Positions 28,275-37,502 of a stretch of DNA of 64,000 nt are shown here, one piece after another. The notes under the pieces were generated by a model, which was not told the DNA's origin, searched no databases, and saw nothing but the letters and a program-made list of their open reading frames with translations. Made by a program: the position numbers and the translations under genes. The stretch lies in NCBI RefSeq assembly GCF_024305245.1, contig NZ_JAMWYX010000013.1, positions 1 through 64,000 on the forward strand. Direction: 5' to 3'. The DNA is from Erythrobacter sp. (GTDB lineage Bacteria > Pseudomonadota > Alphaproteobacteria > Sphingomonadales > Sphingomonadaceae). Each line of letters begins with the position of its first letter. Positions within the stretch are counted from its first letter, which is position 1.

Positions 28275-29386
28275 GCGACCAGCCCGCGCGCTTCGAGTTC
28301 GCCGCGTGCCCGATCGGCACGGTCTTCGGCGGTCTGACCTGCCAGCCATTCGGCGAGATCGGACAAGCCTTCGCCAAAATCCTGCCGCGCTGCAAAGCCG
28401 AGCACGTCGCGGGCCAGCGTCACGTCGCAATAGCAGTGACGGATATCGCCGGTGCGCGCCTTGCCGACGATCTCGGCCTCCACATTGTTGCGGCCCATCG
28501 CCTGCGCCAGACTGCGCGCGACATCGCTGACCGAACGATCCTCGCCCGATCCGACGTTGAACGTGCCGCCCGCCGCCGACGGATGTTCCAGCGCATCGGC
28601 AAAGGCGCGCGCGACATCGCTGACATGCACGAAATCGCGGCGCTGCTCGCCATCCTCGTAGATCAGCGGGGGCTGCCCGTTCAGCAGCCGCGCGGCGAAG
28701 ATCGCCAGCACGCCGGTATAGGGATTGGAAAGCGCCTGCCCCGGCCCGTAGACGTTGAACAGGCGCAGGCAGGTGCTTTCGATCCCGTAGGGCGCCGCCA
28801 TGATGTGGGTCATGCGCTCCTGCACATATTTGTTCAGCGCATAGACCGATGACAGGTTGGGCTGCTTCCATTCGGGCGTCGCCACCGGAGTGAGCGGTTG
28901 GCCGTCGCCGTCGACCGGGTTCCATGACGACTGCCCGTCGCGCAGCACGCCGCGCGCGGCATCCTCGATCAGATTGCCTTCGCTGTCGCGGTACAACCCT
29001 TCGCCGTAAATGCTCATCGATGAAGCGGTGACGATGCGCTGCACCGGGTTATCGATCAGCCGCTCCATCAGCACGGCGGTGCCCAGATCATTGGTGGAGG
29101 TGTAGCGTTCCACCTCGTACATCGATTGGCCCACGCCGACTTCGGCGGCGAGATGCACCACGCGGTCGGCACCCTTCAGCGCGCGGGCGACCGCATCGCC
29201 ATCGCGGACATCACCCTCGATCAGTTCCACTTCAGGGGGAAGATCGCCGGGCCGCTCGCCGCCCGGATGCACCTGTTCGATCAGCGCATCCAGCACGCGC
29301 ACTTCGAAGCCGCGCGACAGCAGTTCGCGGCTGAGATGCCGCCCGATAAAGCCCGCCCCGCCGGTTACCAAGATCCTGTCAGTCAA
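28271..29386 (-). CDS. SDR nucleotide-sugar 4-epimerase (dTDP-rhamnose 4-epimerase-like)
   Basis: About 371 residues. It has VTGGAGFIGRHL, SSMSIYGEG and YALNKY (Tyr/Lys pair), and resembles dTDP-L-rhamnose 4-epimerase-type proteins. TTG 29386 is the likely start, because GGGAGGA sits seven bases ahead; ATG 29410 upstream is the alternative. It is the first gene of the seven-gene minus operon, divergent from the plus-strand operon. The exact sugar is unknown. Confidence 0.75.
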   Translation of the reverse strand: MTDRILVTGGAGFIGRHLSRELLSRGFEVRVLDALIEQVHPGGERPGDLPPEVELIEGDVRDGDAVARALKGADRVVHLAAEVGVGQSMYEVERYTSTNDLGTAVLMERLIDNPVQRIVTASSMSIYGEGLYRDSEGNLIEDAARGVLRDGQSSWNPVDGDGQPLTPVATPEWKQPNLSSVYALNKYVQERMTHIMAAPYGIESTCLRLFNVYGPGQALSNPYTGVLAIFAARLLNGQPPLIYEDGEQRRDFVHVSDVARAFADALEHPSAAGGTFNVGSGEDRSVSDVARSLAQAMGRNNVEAEIVGKARTGDIRHCYCDVTLARDVLGFAARQDFGEGLSDLAEWLAGQTAEDRADRARGELEARGLVA

Positions 29387-29639
29387 AAACAATCCTCCCG
29401 CATGTGCCAAGGTTCTTCCTCTACTGAGTTCCTAGGGCAAATCGGGAGATCCAAGACTATAGGGTGATTTTAATGCATGTTTATCTGTGGCACCCACCCC
29501 AATCTGCCTCAATTTCTCGCATTTTTTACTTATAAGGTTTCATGCTGCAGAATATTCACTCAGTTTGGAAACATGCCACCTTGAGGCGCCGCCGGAAGAC
29601 CGCTTCTACTTTGCTCGGAAAAGCAAAATCAGGAGCATG

Positions 29640-30236
29640 ATGACAGCCACCATCCTACTCGTTCGCCATGCGGCGCATTCGGATCTGGGCCGGATTTTGT
29701 CCGGGCGTGTGGGAGAGGTGCCATTATCGGTGGCTGGCCGAGCGCAGGCGAGCAGGCTTGCCGCGCATCTGGATGGCGAACCGCTGCACAGCATCCACAC
29801 CAGCCCGGTCCTGCGCGCGCAGGAAACAGCGCAGGCGATCGCGCGGCGGCGCAGGATCGCGGTCGACATCGCCGAACCCCTCGACGAAATCGACTTCGGC
29901 GAATGGAGCGGCAAGGGCTTCGCCGAACTCGAACAGGATTTGCGGTGGCGCGACTGGAATGCGCGGCGCGGCGATGCGGCGACACCTGCGGGCGACACCA
30001 TGGCCGCGGTGCAGCAACGCATTCTCGATCACCTGCGCCGGGCCGCGAGCGCCGCGTCGGGCCTGATTGTCGCGATGGTCACCCATGCCGATGTCATCCG
30101 CGCAGCGGTCGCAGGCATACTGGGCCTGTCGCTGAACCGGATTTTGTCGTTCGATGTCGACGCGGCCTCGGTCACCCGGATTGCAGCAGGATCATGGGGC
30201 GAACGCCTGATCAGCCTTAATGAACGGGTGGTCTGA
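29640..30236 (+). CDS. Histidine phosphatase superfamily protein
   Basis: About 198 residues. Phosphatase motif LVRHAAHSDLG has the phospho-accepting His in RHA (the usual Gly is Ala), with a second His in VTHADV and Glu in DFGEWSG. These enzymes remove phosphate from sugar phosphates and other small substrates. ATG 29640 is chosen for AGGAG four bases upstream; ATG 29637 overlaps that site. First gene of the plus operon, two bases before the methyltransferase. It could dephosphorylate a sugar or inositol phosphate made by the locus. Confidence 0.85.
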   Translation: MTATILLVRHAAHSDLGRILSGRVGEVPLSVAGRAQASRLAAHLDGEPLHSIHTSPVLRAQETAQAIARRRRIAVDIAEPLDEIDFGEWSGKGFAELEQDLRWRDWNARRGDAATPAGDTMAAVQQRILDHLRRAASAASGLIVAMVTHADVIRAAVAGILGLSLNRILSFDVDAASVTRIAAGSWGERLISLNERVV

Positions 30237-30238
30237 CG

Positions 30239-31057
30239 ATGGCCGATATGCGACCACAGCGGCGCCGCAGCGAGGCGGCCGGGGACTTGCAGGAACGGGT
30301 TTCGGACCTCGCCCCATGGTTCCAGAATATCGACATCGGACACGGCATCACGACCGCGCCCGATCACTTTCTCGGCGATTATCCGGCCTTCAAATACCGG
30401 CGGTTCAAGGATGCGCTGCCGGCCGACCTGTCGGGCAAGTCGGTGCTCGATATCGGCTGCAATGCGGGCTTCTATGCGATCGAGATGAAGAAACGCGGCG
30501 CGGCGCGCGTGCTGGGGATCGACAGCGATGAACGCTATCTCGATCAGGCCCGGCTGGCGAGCGCGGCACTGGGCTTTGGCGACATCGAGTTTGCGAAGCG
30601 CGACGTTTACGACGTGGCGGCGCTGGGCGAGACCTTCGACCTCGTGATCTTCATGGGGGTGCTGTACCACCTGCGCCATCCGCTGCTCGCGCTCGACCTG
30701 ATCCGCGAGCACGTGGCGGGCGACATGCTGCTGTTCCAGACCATGCAGCAAGGCAGCGATGCGGTGCTGGAGGTGCCGCAGGATCACCCGTTCCACAAGC
30801 CGGGCACCTTCGACCCGCCCGACTACTTCGACGATCCGGCCTATCCCAAACTGCATTTCATCGAGCGCGAATTCGCGCACGATTGGACAAACTGGTGGGC
30901 GCCCAATGCCGCGTGCTCCCAGGCCATGCTGCGCGCCGCCGGGTTCGCCATCGAGGCGCAGCCCGAACCCGAAGTCTACCTCTGCCGCACCGCGCCGGTT
31001 CCCTACCGTGAACATGGCCCGGCGGCGGTCTATCCAGCCAAAGGAGCGCGCGCGTGA
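30239..31057 (+). CDS. SAM-dependent methyltransferase (CmoB/DUF1698-like, TIGR04290 type)
   Basis: A 272-residue class I methyltransferase. The SAM motif VLDIGCNAGFYAIEM is preceded by a DUF1698/CmoB-like PWFQNIDIGHGITTAPDHF stretch, and YHLRHPLLALDLI lies in the second half. It belongs to the type found beside glycan genes in other alphaproteobacteria. It overlaps the glycosidase GTG start by four bases. Probably methylates a sugar or cyclitol; substrate unknown. Confidence 0.85.
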   Translation: MADMRPQRRRSEAAGDLQERVSDLAPWFQNIDIGHGITTAPDHFLGDYPAFKYRRFKDALPADLSGKSVLDIGCNAGFYAIEMKKRGAARVLGIDSDERYLDQARLASAALGFGDIEFAKRDVYDVAALGETFDLVIFMGVLYHLRHPLLALDLIREHVAGDMLLFQTMQQGSDAVLEVPQDHPFHKPGTFDPPDYFDDPAYPKLHFIEREFAHDWTNWWAPNAACSQAMLRAAGFAIEAQPEPEVYLCRTAPVPYREHGPAAVYPAKGARA

Positions 31058-31986
31058 TCGAAGCGGCGATGATCTGGAACGAACCGAACAACAAGTCGCA
31101 CTGGAACCCGGCGCTCGATCCCGACTGGGCGATCTATGCCGATACCGTGATCCGTGCCGGAAAGGCGATTGGCGCCATCAACCCCGATGTCACCCGCGTG
31201 CTGGGCGGAATGTCGCCGATCGATCCGCATTGGGTGGAGCGGATGCGCAGGCACGGTGCGCTCGACCATGTCGATGTGGTGGCGGTGCACGGCTTCCCGC
31301 TCGACTGGAATCTGTGGCCGATCCACGCCTGGCCCGAACAGATCGCTGCCATCGAGGCGGTGGTGCCCGACAAGCCGGTCTGGGCCACGGAGGTCGGCGT
31401 CGGCAGCTTCGGCGCAGAGGAAATACAGGTGTTCGGCCTGAACCGCACTGCCGAACTGCTGCTGGGCCGCGTGCCGAACGTCTACTGGTATTCGCTGTTC
31501 GACCTGCCGCAGGAATGGGGTGCGGAAACCCGCCACCGCGAGGCGGAAGGATCGAGCTATTACCGCCATTTCTACATGGGCCTGATCCGCGAAGACGGCA
31601 CGCCCAAGCCTGCGCTGGAAGATTACGCCCGCCATGCCGACCGGATGGGGTTGATGCAGTGGTTCCACTTCCACGACCCCCGGCTGGATGATGCGGTGCG
31701 GATCATGAAGGAGCTGGGCGTGCGCAAGCTGCGCACCGGGCTTTCGTGGGCCGACCGCTTCCGTCCCGGCGCGCTCGACTGGTTCGACCGGCAGATGGAG
31801 GCGCTCGCCGATTTCGACGTGATGGTGACCTATTGCTTCACCCCCGAACATCTCGGCGTGGAGGCCCACCACACCAGCTGCGCGCGCGATCCGCAGGCCT
31901 TCGCCGATTTCTGCGCAGAGATGACCGAACGCTACGCCCCGGCGCGCGCCTTGCGCGCCGCCATGCCCAGGGCAGCGCGCGCGTGA
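31054..31986 (+). CDS. GH39-like glycosidase with apparently permuted barrel
   Basis: A 310-residue glycosidase. Residue 10 (Glu in IWNEPNN) is the usual acid/base and Glu113 (WATEVG) the usual nucleophile of clan GH-A enzymes such as GH39 beta-xylosidases. Both sit unusually close to the N-terminus, while residues about 200-300 (PRLDDAVRIMKELG, RKLRTGLSWADRF, VMVTYCFTPEHLG) look like the first barrel strands that normally precede WNEP. The chain therefore seems circularly permuted. GTG start with AAGGAG seven bases upstream, overlapping the methyltransferase stop. No signal peptide is visible. Confidence 0.75.
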   Translation: MIEAAMIWNEPNNKSHWNPALDPDWAIYADTVIRAGKAIGAINPDVTRVLGGMSPIDPHWVERMRRHGALDHVDVVAVHGFPLDWNLWPIHAWPEQIAAIEAVVPDKPVWATEVGVGSFGAEEIQVFGLNRTAELLLGRVPNVYWYSLFDLPQEWGAETRHREAEGSSYYRHFYMGLIREDGTPKPALEDYARHADRMGLMQWFHFHDPRLDDAVRIMKELGVRKLRTGLSWADRFRPGALDWFDRQMEALADFDVMVTYCFTPEHLGVEAHHTSCARDPQAFADFCAEMTERYAPARALRAAMPRAARA

Positions 31987-32014
31987 CCACCCCATGACCT
32001 CCAAGGAGACTGCA

Positions 32015-33121
32015 ATGCTCACCCCCCCTTCGCGCAGCATCAACGTGGCGCTGGTCGGCGTGGGCAACTGCGCCAGTTCGCTGGTGCAGGGCATCGCCCA
32101 TTATCGCGGCGGCGCGAACGACACGACCGGGCTGATGCATCAGGAGCTGGGCGGGTATCATCCCGATGACATCCACATCTGCGCCGCGTGGGATGTCGAC
32201 CGCCGCAAGGTCGGGCGCGACGTGGCCGAGGCGATCTTTGCCAAACCCAATTGCACCACGCAGTTCTGCGATCAGGTGGAACCGACCGGGGCCACAGTGC
32301 GGATGGGGCCGATCCTCGATGGCATCGCCGAACATATGCGCGCCTTCCCGGATGATCGCACCTTTTGCGCAGCGGACGAACCCCAGCCGGACCGGGCGGA
32401 AGTGGTCGCGGGCCTGCGCGAAACCGGGGCCGACGTGCTGATGAACTACCTCCCCGTCGGATCGCAGCGCGCGAGCGAGTTCTACGCCGAATGCGCGCTG
32501 GAAGCGGGGGTTTCCTTCGTCAACAACATCCCGGTGTTCATCGCCAGCGATCCCGTATGGGCCGAGCGGTTCCGGAAAGCGGGCGTGCCGATCATCGGTG
32601 ACGACATCAAGGCGCAGCTGGGCGCGACCATCGTCCACCGCGTGCTGACCGACCTGTTCCGCAAACGCGGGGTGAAGCTGGAACGCACCTACCAGCTCAA
32701 CACCGGCGGCAATACCGACTTCCTCAACATGCTGGAACGCAGCCGGACGGCATCGAAGAAGATTTCCAAGACCGAAGCGGTGCAATCGGTCGCCGCGGCG
32801 CGGCTGGTGGACGAGAACATCCACATCGGCCCGTCCGACTACGTGGCGTGGCAGAACGACAACAAGGTGTGTTTCCTGCGGATGGAGGGGACCATGTTCG
32901 GCGGGGTGCCGATGAACCTTGAAATGCGGCTGTCGGTGGAGGATTCGCCCAATTCGGCCGGTGTCGCGATCGACATGATCCGCTGTGCCAAGCTGGCGCG
33001 TGATCGCGGACTGGCGGGGCCGATCGACCCTGCCGCCGCCTATTTCTGCAAGCACCCGCCGCACCAGATGACCGATGACGAGGCATGGACCGCGCTCGAA
33101 GCCTTCATCGCGGCTGACTGA
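32015..33121 (+). CDS. Inositol-3-phosphate synthase
   Basis: A 368-residue myo-inositol-1(3)-phosphate synthase of the shorter, mycobacterial/archaeal type. GVGNCASSLVQG is the NAD site; NTGGNTDFLNM, SRTASKKISKTEAVQS and GPSDYVAWQND are the conserved active-site segments. It converts glucose-6-phosphate to inositol phosphate. ATG 32015 has AAGGAG six bases upstream; an in-frame ATG at 31994 lacks one. Surrounding genes suggest inositol is used as a glycan or cyclitol building block. Confidence 0.93.
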   Translation: MLTPPSRSINVALVGVGNCASSLVQGIAHYRGGANDTTGLMHQELGGYHPDDIHICAAWDVDRRKVGRDVAEAIFAKPNCTTQFCDQVEPTGATVRMGPILDGIAEHMRAFPDDRTFCAADEPQPDRAEVVAGLRETGADVLMNYLPVGSQRASEFYAECALEAGVSFVNNIPVFIASDPVWAERFRKAGVPIIGDDIKAQLGATIVHRVLTDLFRKRGVKLERTYQLNTGGNTDFLNMLERSRTASKKISKTEAVQSVAAARLVDENIHIGPSDYVAWQNDNKVCFLRMEGTMFGGVPMNLEMRLSVEDSPNSAGVAIDMIRCAKLARDRGLAGPIDPAAAYFCKHPPHQMTDDEAWTALEAFIAAD

Positions 33122-33124
33122 CCG

Positions 33125-34093
33125 ATGACAGGCACCATGAAAGCAGCCGTGTTGCGCGGCCCCGGAGAACTCGCCGTCACGCGCGCCGCCCTGCCCGAGC
33201 CGGGCGAAGGCGAAGTGCGGGTGCGGCTGGAAGGCTGCGGCGTGTGCGCGTCCAACCTCACCCCGTGGGAGGGGCCGGAGTGGATGGAGTTTCCCACCAG
33301 CCCCGGCGAATTGGGGCACGAAGGCTGGGGCGTAATCGACAACGTCGGCCCCGGCGTGGCGGATCTGGCCGAGGGCGACCGGGTCGCGGCGCTGACCTAT
33401 CGTTCCTATGCCGAGGCCGACATTGCTCCGGCGGGCATGGTGGTAAAACTACCGCCGGAACTGGACGGCCAGCCCTTCCCCGGCGAGCCGCTCGGCTGCG
33501 CGTTCAACATCTTCCGGCGCAGCGCGATCGAACCCGGCCAGCATGTCGCGATCATCGGCATCGGCTTTCTCGGCGCGGTCCTGACCCGGCTGGCGAGCGC
33601 AGCCGGGGCGCAGGTGATCGCGATCTCGCGCCGCGCCGAATCGCTCGATCTCGCCCGCAATTACGGCGCTGCCGAGACGATCCCGATGGACGATCACTGG
33701 CAGATCATCGAACAGGTCAAGGCGATCACCGGCGAGGCGCTGTGCGAACGCGTGATCGAGTGCGTGGGCAAGCAATGGCCGCTCGATCTGGCGGGCGAAC
33801 TCATCGGCTTCGGCGGGCGGCTGGTGGTCGCCGGCTACCATCAGGACGGCCCGCGTCAGGTCAATATGCAGAGCTGGAACTGGAAGGGGATCGACGTGAT
33901 CAACGCGCATGAACGCGACCCGGCAGTGCAATTGCGCGGCGTGCGCGAGGCGGTGGAAGCAGTGGCGAGCGGGCGGCTCGACCCCGGCCCGCTGTACACG
34001 CACCACTACGCGCTGGCGCAGCTTGGCGAGGCTCTGGATGCGACGCGCGACAAGCCGGAAGGCTTCGTCAAGGCGCTGATCGATCTGACATGA
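33125..34093 (+). CDS. MDR-family alcohol dehydrogenase-like oxidoreductase
   Basis: A 322-residue medium-chain dehydrogenase. Catalytic-zinc Cys lies in CGVCASNL, GHE at GELGHEGWG, and the Rossmann motif IGIGFLGA follows. The four structural-zinc cysteines are absent. ATG 33137 (MKAAVLRG) may be the real start. It starts three bases after the inositol-phosphate synthase stop and overlaps the next gene by four. It may oxidise a cyclitol or sugar alcohol; inference from context. Confidence 0.8.
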   Translation: MTGTMKAAVLRGPGELAVTRAALPEPGEGEVRVRLEGCGVCASNLTPWEGPEWMEFPTSPGELGHEGWGVIDNVGPGVADLAEGDRVAALTYRSYAEADIAPAGMVVKLPPELDGQPFPGEPLGCAFNIFRRSAIEPGQHVAIIGIGFLGAVLTRLASAAGAQVIAISRRAESLDLARNYGAAETIPMDDHWQIIEQVKAITGEALCERVIECVGKQWPLDLAGELIGFGGRLVVAGYHQDGPRQVNMQSWNWKGIDVINAHERDPAVQLRGVREAVEAVASGRLDPGPLYTHHYALAQLGEALDATRDKPEGFVKALIDLT

Positions 34094-35103
34094 TGCGGCC
34101 ACGGATCGGGTTTCTCGGCACCGGCTGGATCGGCCGCCACCGCATGGCCGCGATTGCGGCAACCGGCGCGGTCGATATCGCCGCGATTGTCGATCCGTCG
34201 GAGGATTGCGCCCGCGAGGCGCAGGCCATCGCCCCCGCAGCCGCCATTCTGCCCGGCTTCCACGACCTGCTCGATGCCGAACTCGACGGGGTGGTGATCG
34301 CCACCCCGAGCGCGCTGCACGCCGATCAGGCAATCGCGGCGCTGAAGCACGGGCTGGCGGTGTTCTGCCAGAAACCGCTGGGCCGCACCGCGGACGAGGC
34401 AGGCCGCGTGATCGAAGCGGCGCGTGCGGCGGACCGGCTGCTGGCGGTCGATTATTCCTACCGCCAGACCGCTGCCGCCGCCGCACTCGCCGACCTCATC
34501 AACTCAGGCGAATTGGGCGATATCTTCGCCGCCGATCTGGTGTTCCACAATGCCTACGGCCCGGACAAGCCGTGGTTTTATGACCGGACGCAATCGGGCG
34601 GGGGCTGCGTCATGGACCTGGGCGTGCATCTTGCCGATCTCGCGCTGTGGCTCACCGGCTTTCCGGCGGTGGAGGCGGTCACATCGCGGCTGTTCGCAGG
34701 CGGAATGCCGATTTCTCCCCGCAGCGATCAAGTCGAGGATTATGCGACGGCGCGGTTCGATCTTGCGACCGGCGCGGCGGTGCAATTGGCGTGCTCGTGG
34801 CGCCTCAACGCCGGACAGGACGCCCGGATCGACGCGAGCTTCTACGGCACGAAGGGCGGCGCATCGCTGCGCAATGTCGGCGGCAGTTTCTACGATTTCG
34901 AACTGCTGCACTATCGCGGCACGTCATCCGCGGTGCTGGTATCGCCGCCCGATGAATGGGGCGGCCGCGCCGCCGCCGCCTGGGCGCAGCGGCTCGCAAG
35001 CGATGCTTCGTTCGATCCGGAAGCGCTCCGCCTGGTTGAAGTCTCAGCCCTGATCGACCGCATCTATGCCGCGGATGGCGGCAGCCGGTCAGACCGCGAC
35101 TGA
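34090..35103 (+). CDS. Gfo/Idh/MocA family oxidoreductase
   Basis: A 337-residue sugar/inositol dehydrogenase-like protein. N-terminal Rossmann motif GFLGTGWIGRHR, the AGLAVFCQKPLG loop that replaces the common EKP, and the CSWRLNAGQD beta-sheet domain after residue 130. This family includes inositol 2-dehydrogenase and many sugar oxidoreductases. It ends inside the convergent aminotransferase gene by 15 bases. Last gene of the plus operon. Confidence 0.85.
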   Translation: MMRPRIGFLGTGWIGRHRMAAIAATGAVDIAAIVDPSEDCAREAQAIAPAAAILPGFHDLLDAELDGVVIATPSALHADQAIAALKHGLAVFCQKPLGRTADEAGRVIEAARAADRLLAVDYSYRQTAAAAALADLINSGELGDIFAADLVFHNAYGPDKPWFYDRTQSGGGCVMDLGVHLADLALWLTGFPAVEAVTSRLFAGGMPISPRSDQVEDYATARFDLATGAAVQLACSWRLNAGQDARIDASFYGTKGGASLRNVGGSFYDFELLHYRGTSSAVLVSPPDEWGGRAAAAWAQRLASDASFDPEALRLVEVSALIDRIYAADGGSRSDRD

Positions 35104-36264
35104 TGCCAGCGCGGCGATGAATTTGGGCAGGTTGCCCTGCGTCAGTCCGGCGATGTTGATGCGGCCCGATCCGGCCATGTAGATGCCGTGATCGTCACGC
35201 AAGGCCGCGACTTCGTCCTTGGAGACGGGCAGCATCGCGAACAGGCCGTTCTGGGTGCCGAGCGGCACGAGATCGATCCGCCCCGCCGTGCCCGCATCGG
35301 CGAGCGCATCGCGCACTGTCCGCATCCGCGCGCGCATATCGTCCAGCTCGTTCAGCCACGCCTTGGTCAGATCGGTATCGCGCAGGATGATCCGCACCGC
35401 CGCGCCGCCGTGATCGGGCGGCATCGACCAGCACGCGCGGGCCAGCGCATTGGCATTGCTGAACGCGGTGTCGAGCGCGGTTTTTTCCTGCGCCAGAACG
35501 TAGAACGCGCCCACCCGGTCGCGGTACTGGCCGAAATTCTTGTCGCAGCTATAGGCGATGAAGGCTTCGGGCACCTTGGCGAGCACCGTGCGCAGGCCGG
35601 CCGCGTCTTCCTCCAGACCCTGTCCCAACCCCTGATAGGCGCTGTCGATGATCGGAAAGGTGCCGCTATCCGCGAAAGCCTCGGCAATCGCGCCCCATTG
35701 ATCGGCGGTGTAATCGATGCCGGTGGGGTTATGGCAGCAGGCGTGCAACAGCACCGCCGCATCATCGCCCGCGCCGTTGATCGCGCCCAGCACCGCATCT
35801 GAATTGGCGGTGCCATCGGGATTGGCGTGATCGAAGGGCACAAGCTCCAGCCCCAGATCGGCAAGGATCTGCGCGTGGTTGGGCCAGCTCGGCACACCCA
35901 TGTGGATGCGCTTCACTCCGGCCTTTTGTGCCAGCGCCAGCGCCAGCCGCACCGCGCCCGTGCCGCCCGGCGTCTGCATCCCGGATATCCGCCCGCCCAT
36001 GGTGGGATCGCCGCCGAAGATATAGGGCATCAGCGCGTTGACGAAGCCCATGTCGCCTTCCGGGCCGAGATAGGACTTGCTGTCCTGATCATCGACCAGC
36101 CGTTGTTCGGCCTGCTTGATCGCCGCGAACACCGGGGTATCGCCGTCTTCGGTGCGATAGACCCCGACGCCGAGATCGATCTTGTCCTCACGCGGATCGG
36201 CCGCGTAGAGGCGGATGAGGGCGAGCAGCGCGTCGGGCGCCTGCGGATCGAGTCGGTCAAGCAT
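35089..36264 (-). CDS. Aromatic amino acid aminotransferase (class I)
   Basis: A 391-residue PLP-dependent aminotransferase of the TyrB/AspC group. YSCDKNFGQYRDRVG contains the PLP lysine, ACCHNPTGID is the conserved Asn/Pro/Thr/Gly block, and GSGRINIAGL near the end has the substrate-binding Arg. It transaminates aromatic or dicarboxylic amino acids. ATG 36264 or 36267 both fit. The 3' end overlaps the convergent oxidoreductase gene. Confidence 0.92.
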   Translation of the reverse strand: MLDRLDPQAPDALLALIRLYAADPREDKIDLGVGVYRTEDGDTPVFAAIKQAEQRLVDDQDSKSYLGPEGDMGFVNALMPYIFGGDPTMGGRISGMQTPGGTGAVRLALALAQKAGVKRIHMGVPSWPNHAQILADLGLELVPFDHANPDGTANSDAVLGAINGAGDDAAVLLHACCHNPTGIDYTADQWGAIAEAFADSGTFPIIDSAYQGLGQGLEEDAAGLRTVLAKVPEAFIAYSCDKNFGQYRDRVGAFYVLAQEKTALDTAFSNANALARACWSMPPDHGGAAVRIILRDTDLTKAWLNELDDMRARMRTVRDALADAGTAGRIDLVPLGTQNGLFAMLPVSKDEVAALRDDHGIYMAGSGRINIAGLTQGNLPKFIAALASVAV

Positions 36265-36323
36265 CATGGCCCGGCACATGGCGTGCCGGGCCTCACACCG
36301 CAACCGGGTTTTCGCGCAATTTT

Positions 36324-37142
36324 CTAAAAGGGCAGCCAGCGCTGCTTTTTGGAAAACTTCATGTAGCCCGCATTCACGCCCAACCGCAGCCCTGCGCCCA
36401 TGCGGATCGGGATCAGCACGACATCGCCCCAGCGCATGTAGCTGGCGTGCAGCCCGCCGACGAAATAGGCCTGCCCCTCGCCTGCCGGGAAGCGCTTGTA
36501 GAGGTCTTCGCTGTCATAAAGGTTGTAGACCAGCACGAAGGTGTTGGCGGCATTGGCCCCGGCATCAAAGCCGATCGAAGGGCCGGTCCAGTAGACCTTC
36601 TTCTCGCCTTCGATCTTGTGGTGCAGCGTGCCCGAACCATAGCGCGCGCCGACGATGAACGCCCCGCCCGCTTCGCGCCCGACGATGTAGGCGTTGGGCT
36701 TGCCCTGCTTTTCCAGCAGATCCTCGATCATCCGGGCAAGGCCTTCGGCGCCCTTGCCGAACACGCCCTCGGCCGCGCCGATCAGATCATCCTCGCCATA
36801 GGTGACGCCATCCTCAGCGGTCGGGAGCGGGGCCGCGTCCGCCGATGCCGCCGGATCCTGCGCAGCAGGGGGCGCGCCGTAATCGCCGAATTCTTCCTCG
36901 AACGCCGGCGCGGCCGGTGCCGGGGTCGGTGCGGGCGGTTGCTGGCTTTCCGGTGCGATCAGGTCGCCATCGATCCCGCCGTCGGATGCGCTGTTCTGCG
37001 CCCCGTAAGCCTGATCGGGATCGAAGCTTTCCAGCTCCTGCGCGGCGGCAGGCGCCGCCAGCGCGCAGGCGGCAAGCAGGCCCATGACCACGCCCCCCAA
37101 CCGCGTCCGCAATCCGAAAGTCCGTTCAATAATCCCGGCCAT
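36324..37142 (-). CDS. DUF1134 family secreted protein
   Basis: A 272-residue DUF1134 protein. A signal peptide (LGGVVMGLLAACALAAPAAAQ) is followed by a Pro/Ala-rich linker and the DUF1134 domain from about residue 105 (GVFGKGAEGLARMIEDLL, TGPSIGFDAGANAANTFVLVYNL, FVGGLHASYMRW). This family is typical of Alphaproteobacteria and probably periplasmic; its job is unknown. ATG 37142 is the start of the signal peptide. Confidence 0.85.
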   Translation of the reverse strand: MAGIIERTFGLRTRLGGVVMGLLAACALAAPAAAQELESFDPDQAYGAQNSASDGGIDGDLIAPESQQPPAPTPAPAAPAFEEEFGDYGAPPAAQDPAASADAAPLPTAEDGVTYGEDDLIGAAEGVFGKGAEGLARMIEDLLEKQGKPNAYIVGREAGGAFIVGARYGSGTLHHKIEGEKKVYWTGPSIGFDAGANAANTFVLVYNLYDSEDLYKRFPAGEGQAYFVGGLHASYMRWGDVVLIPIRMGAGLRLGVNAGYMKFSKKQRWLPF

Positions 37143-37410
37143 GTTGCCGCCTTTCGCCTCAACCTGCCAACCTGCGCAAAACTGCGAGACTGGCACAGAA
37201 TCCCATTTGCTCCGCGCCGCAATCGCCTGTCGCCGGAGCGAATCGGAATTGCGACGAGGCGTTCACGGCTATGCCCCCCAGCATGAACCGCCGCCGAATA
37301 TCCGCGCCATCTCCCGCTCATGCGCGCGCCTCGCGGTTTTTCTCGCAACCCACCTTGCCGCTGCCGCACTTGCCGACTATAGCGCGCTCCTTGCAGCCTC
37401 GCTGTTGCCC

Positions 37411-37501
37411 GGAGACGTGGGTGAGTGGCTGAAACCAGTTCCCTGCTAAGGAACCGTACTCTATCAGGGTACCGAGGGTTCGAATCCCTCCGTCTCCGCC
37501 A
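37411..37501 (+). tRNA. tRNA-Ser (anticodon GCU)
   Basis: Acceptor stem GGAGACG/CGTCTCC, D arm, anticodon loop CCTGCTAAG (anticodon GCT in DNA), a long class II variable arm, T arm GGGTTCGAATCCC, and encoded CCA at 37499-37501. Class II with a long variable arm and this anticodon identify serine. Its 3' end is the integration site of two elements, and the tRNA itself stays intact after integration. Confidence 0.96.
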
Positions 37502-37502
37502 A
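37488..37502. repeat. attL: 15-bp core within tRNA-Ser 3' end
   Basis: CTCCGTCTCCGCCAA, the last bases of the tRNA gene including CCA. It is an exact match to 44637-44651 and marks the left boundary of the element. Confidence 0.85.
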
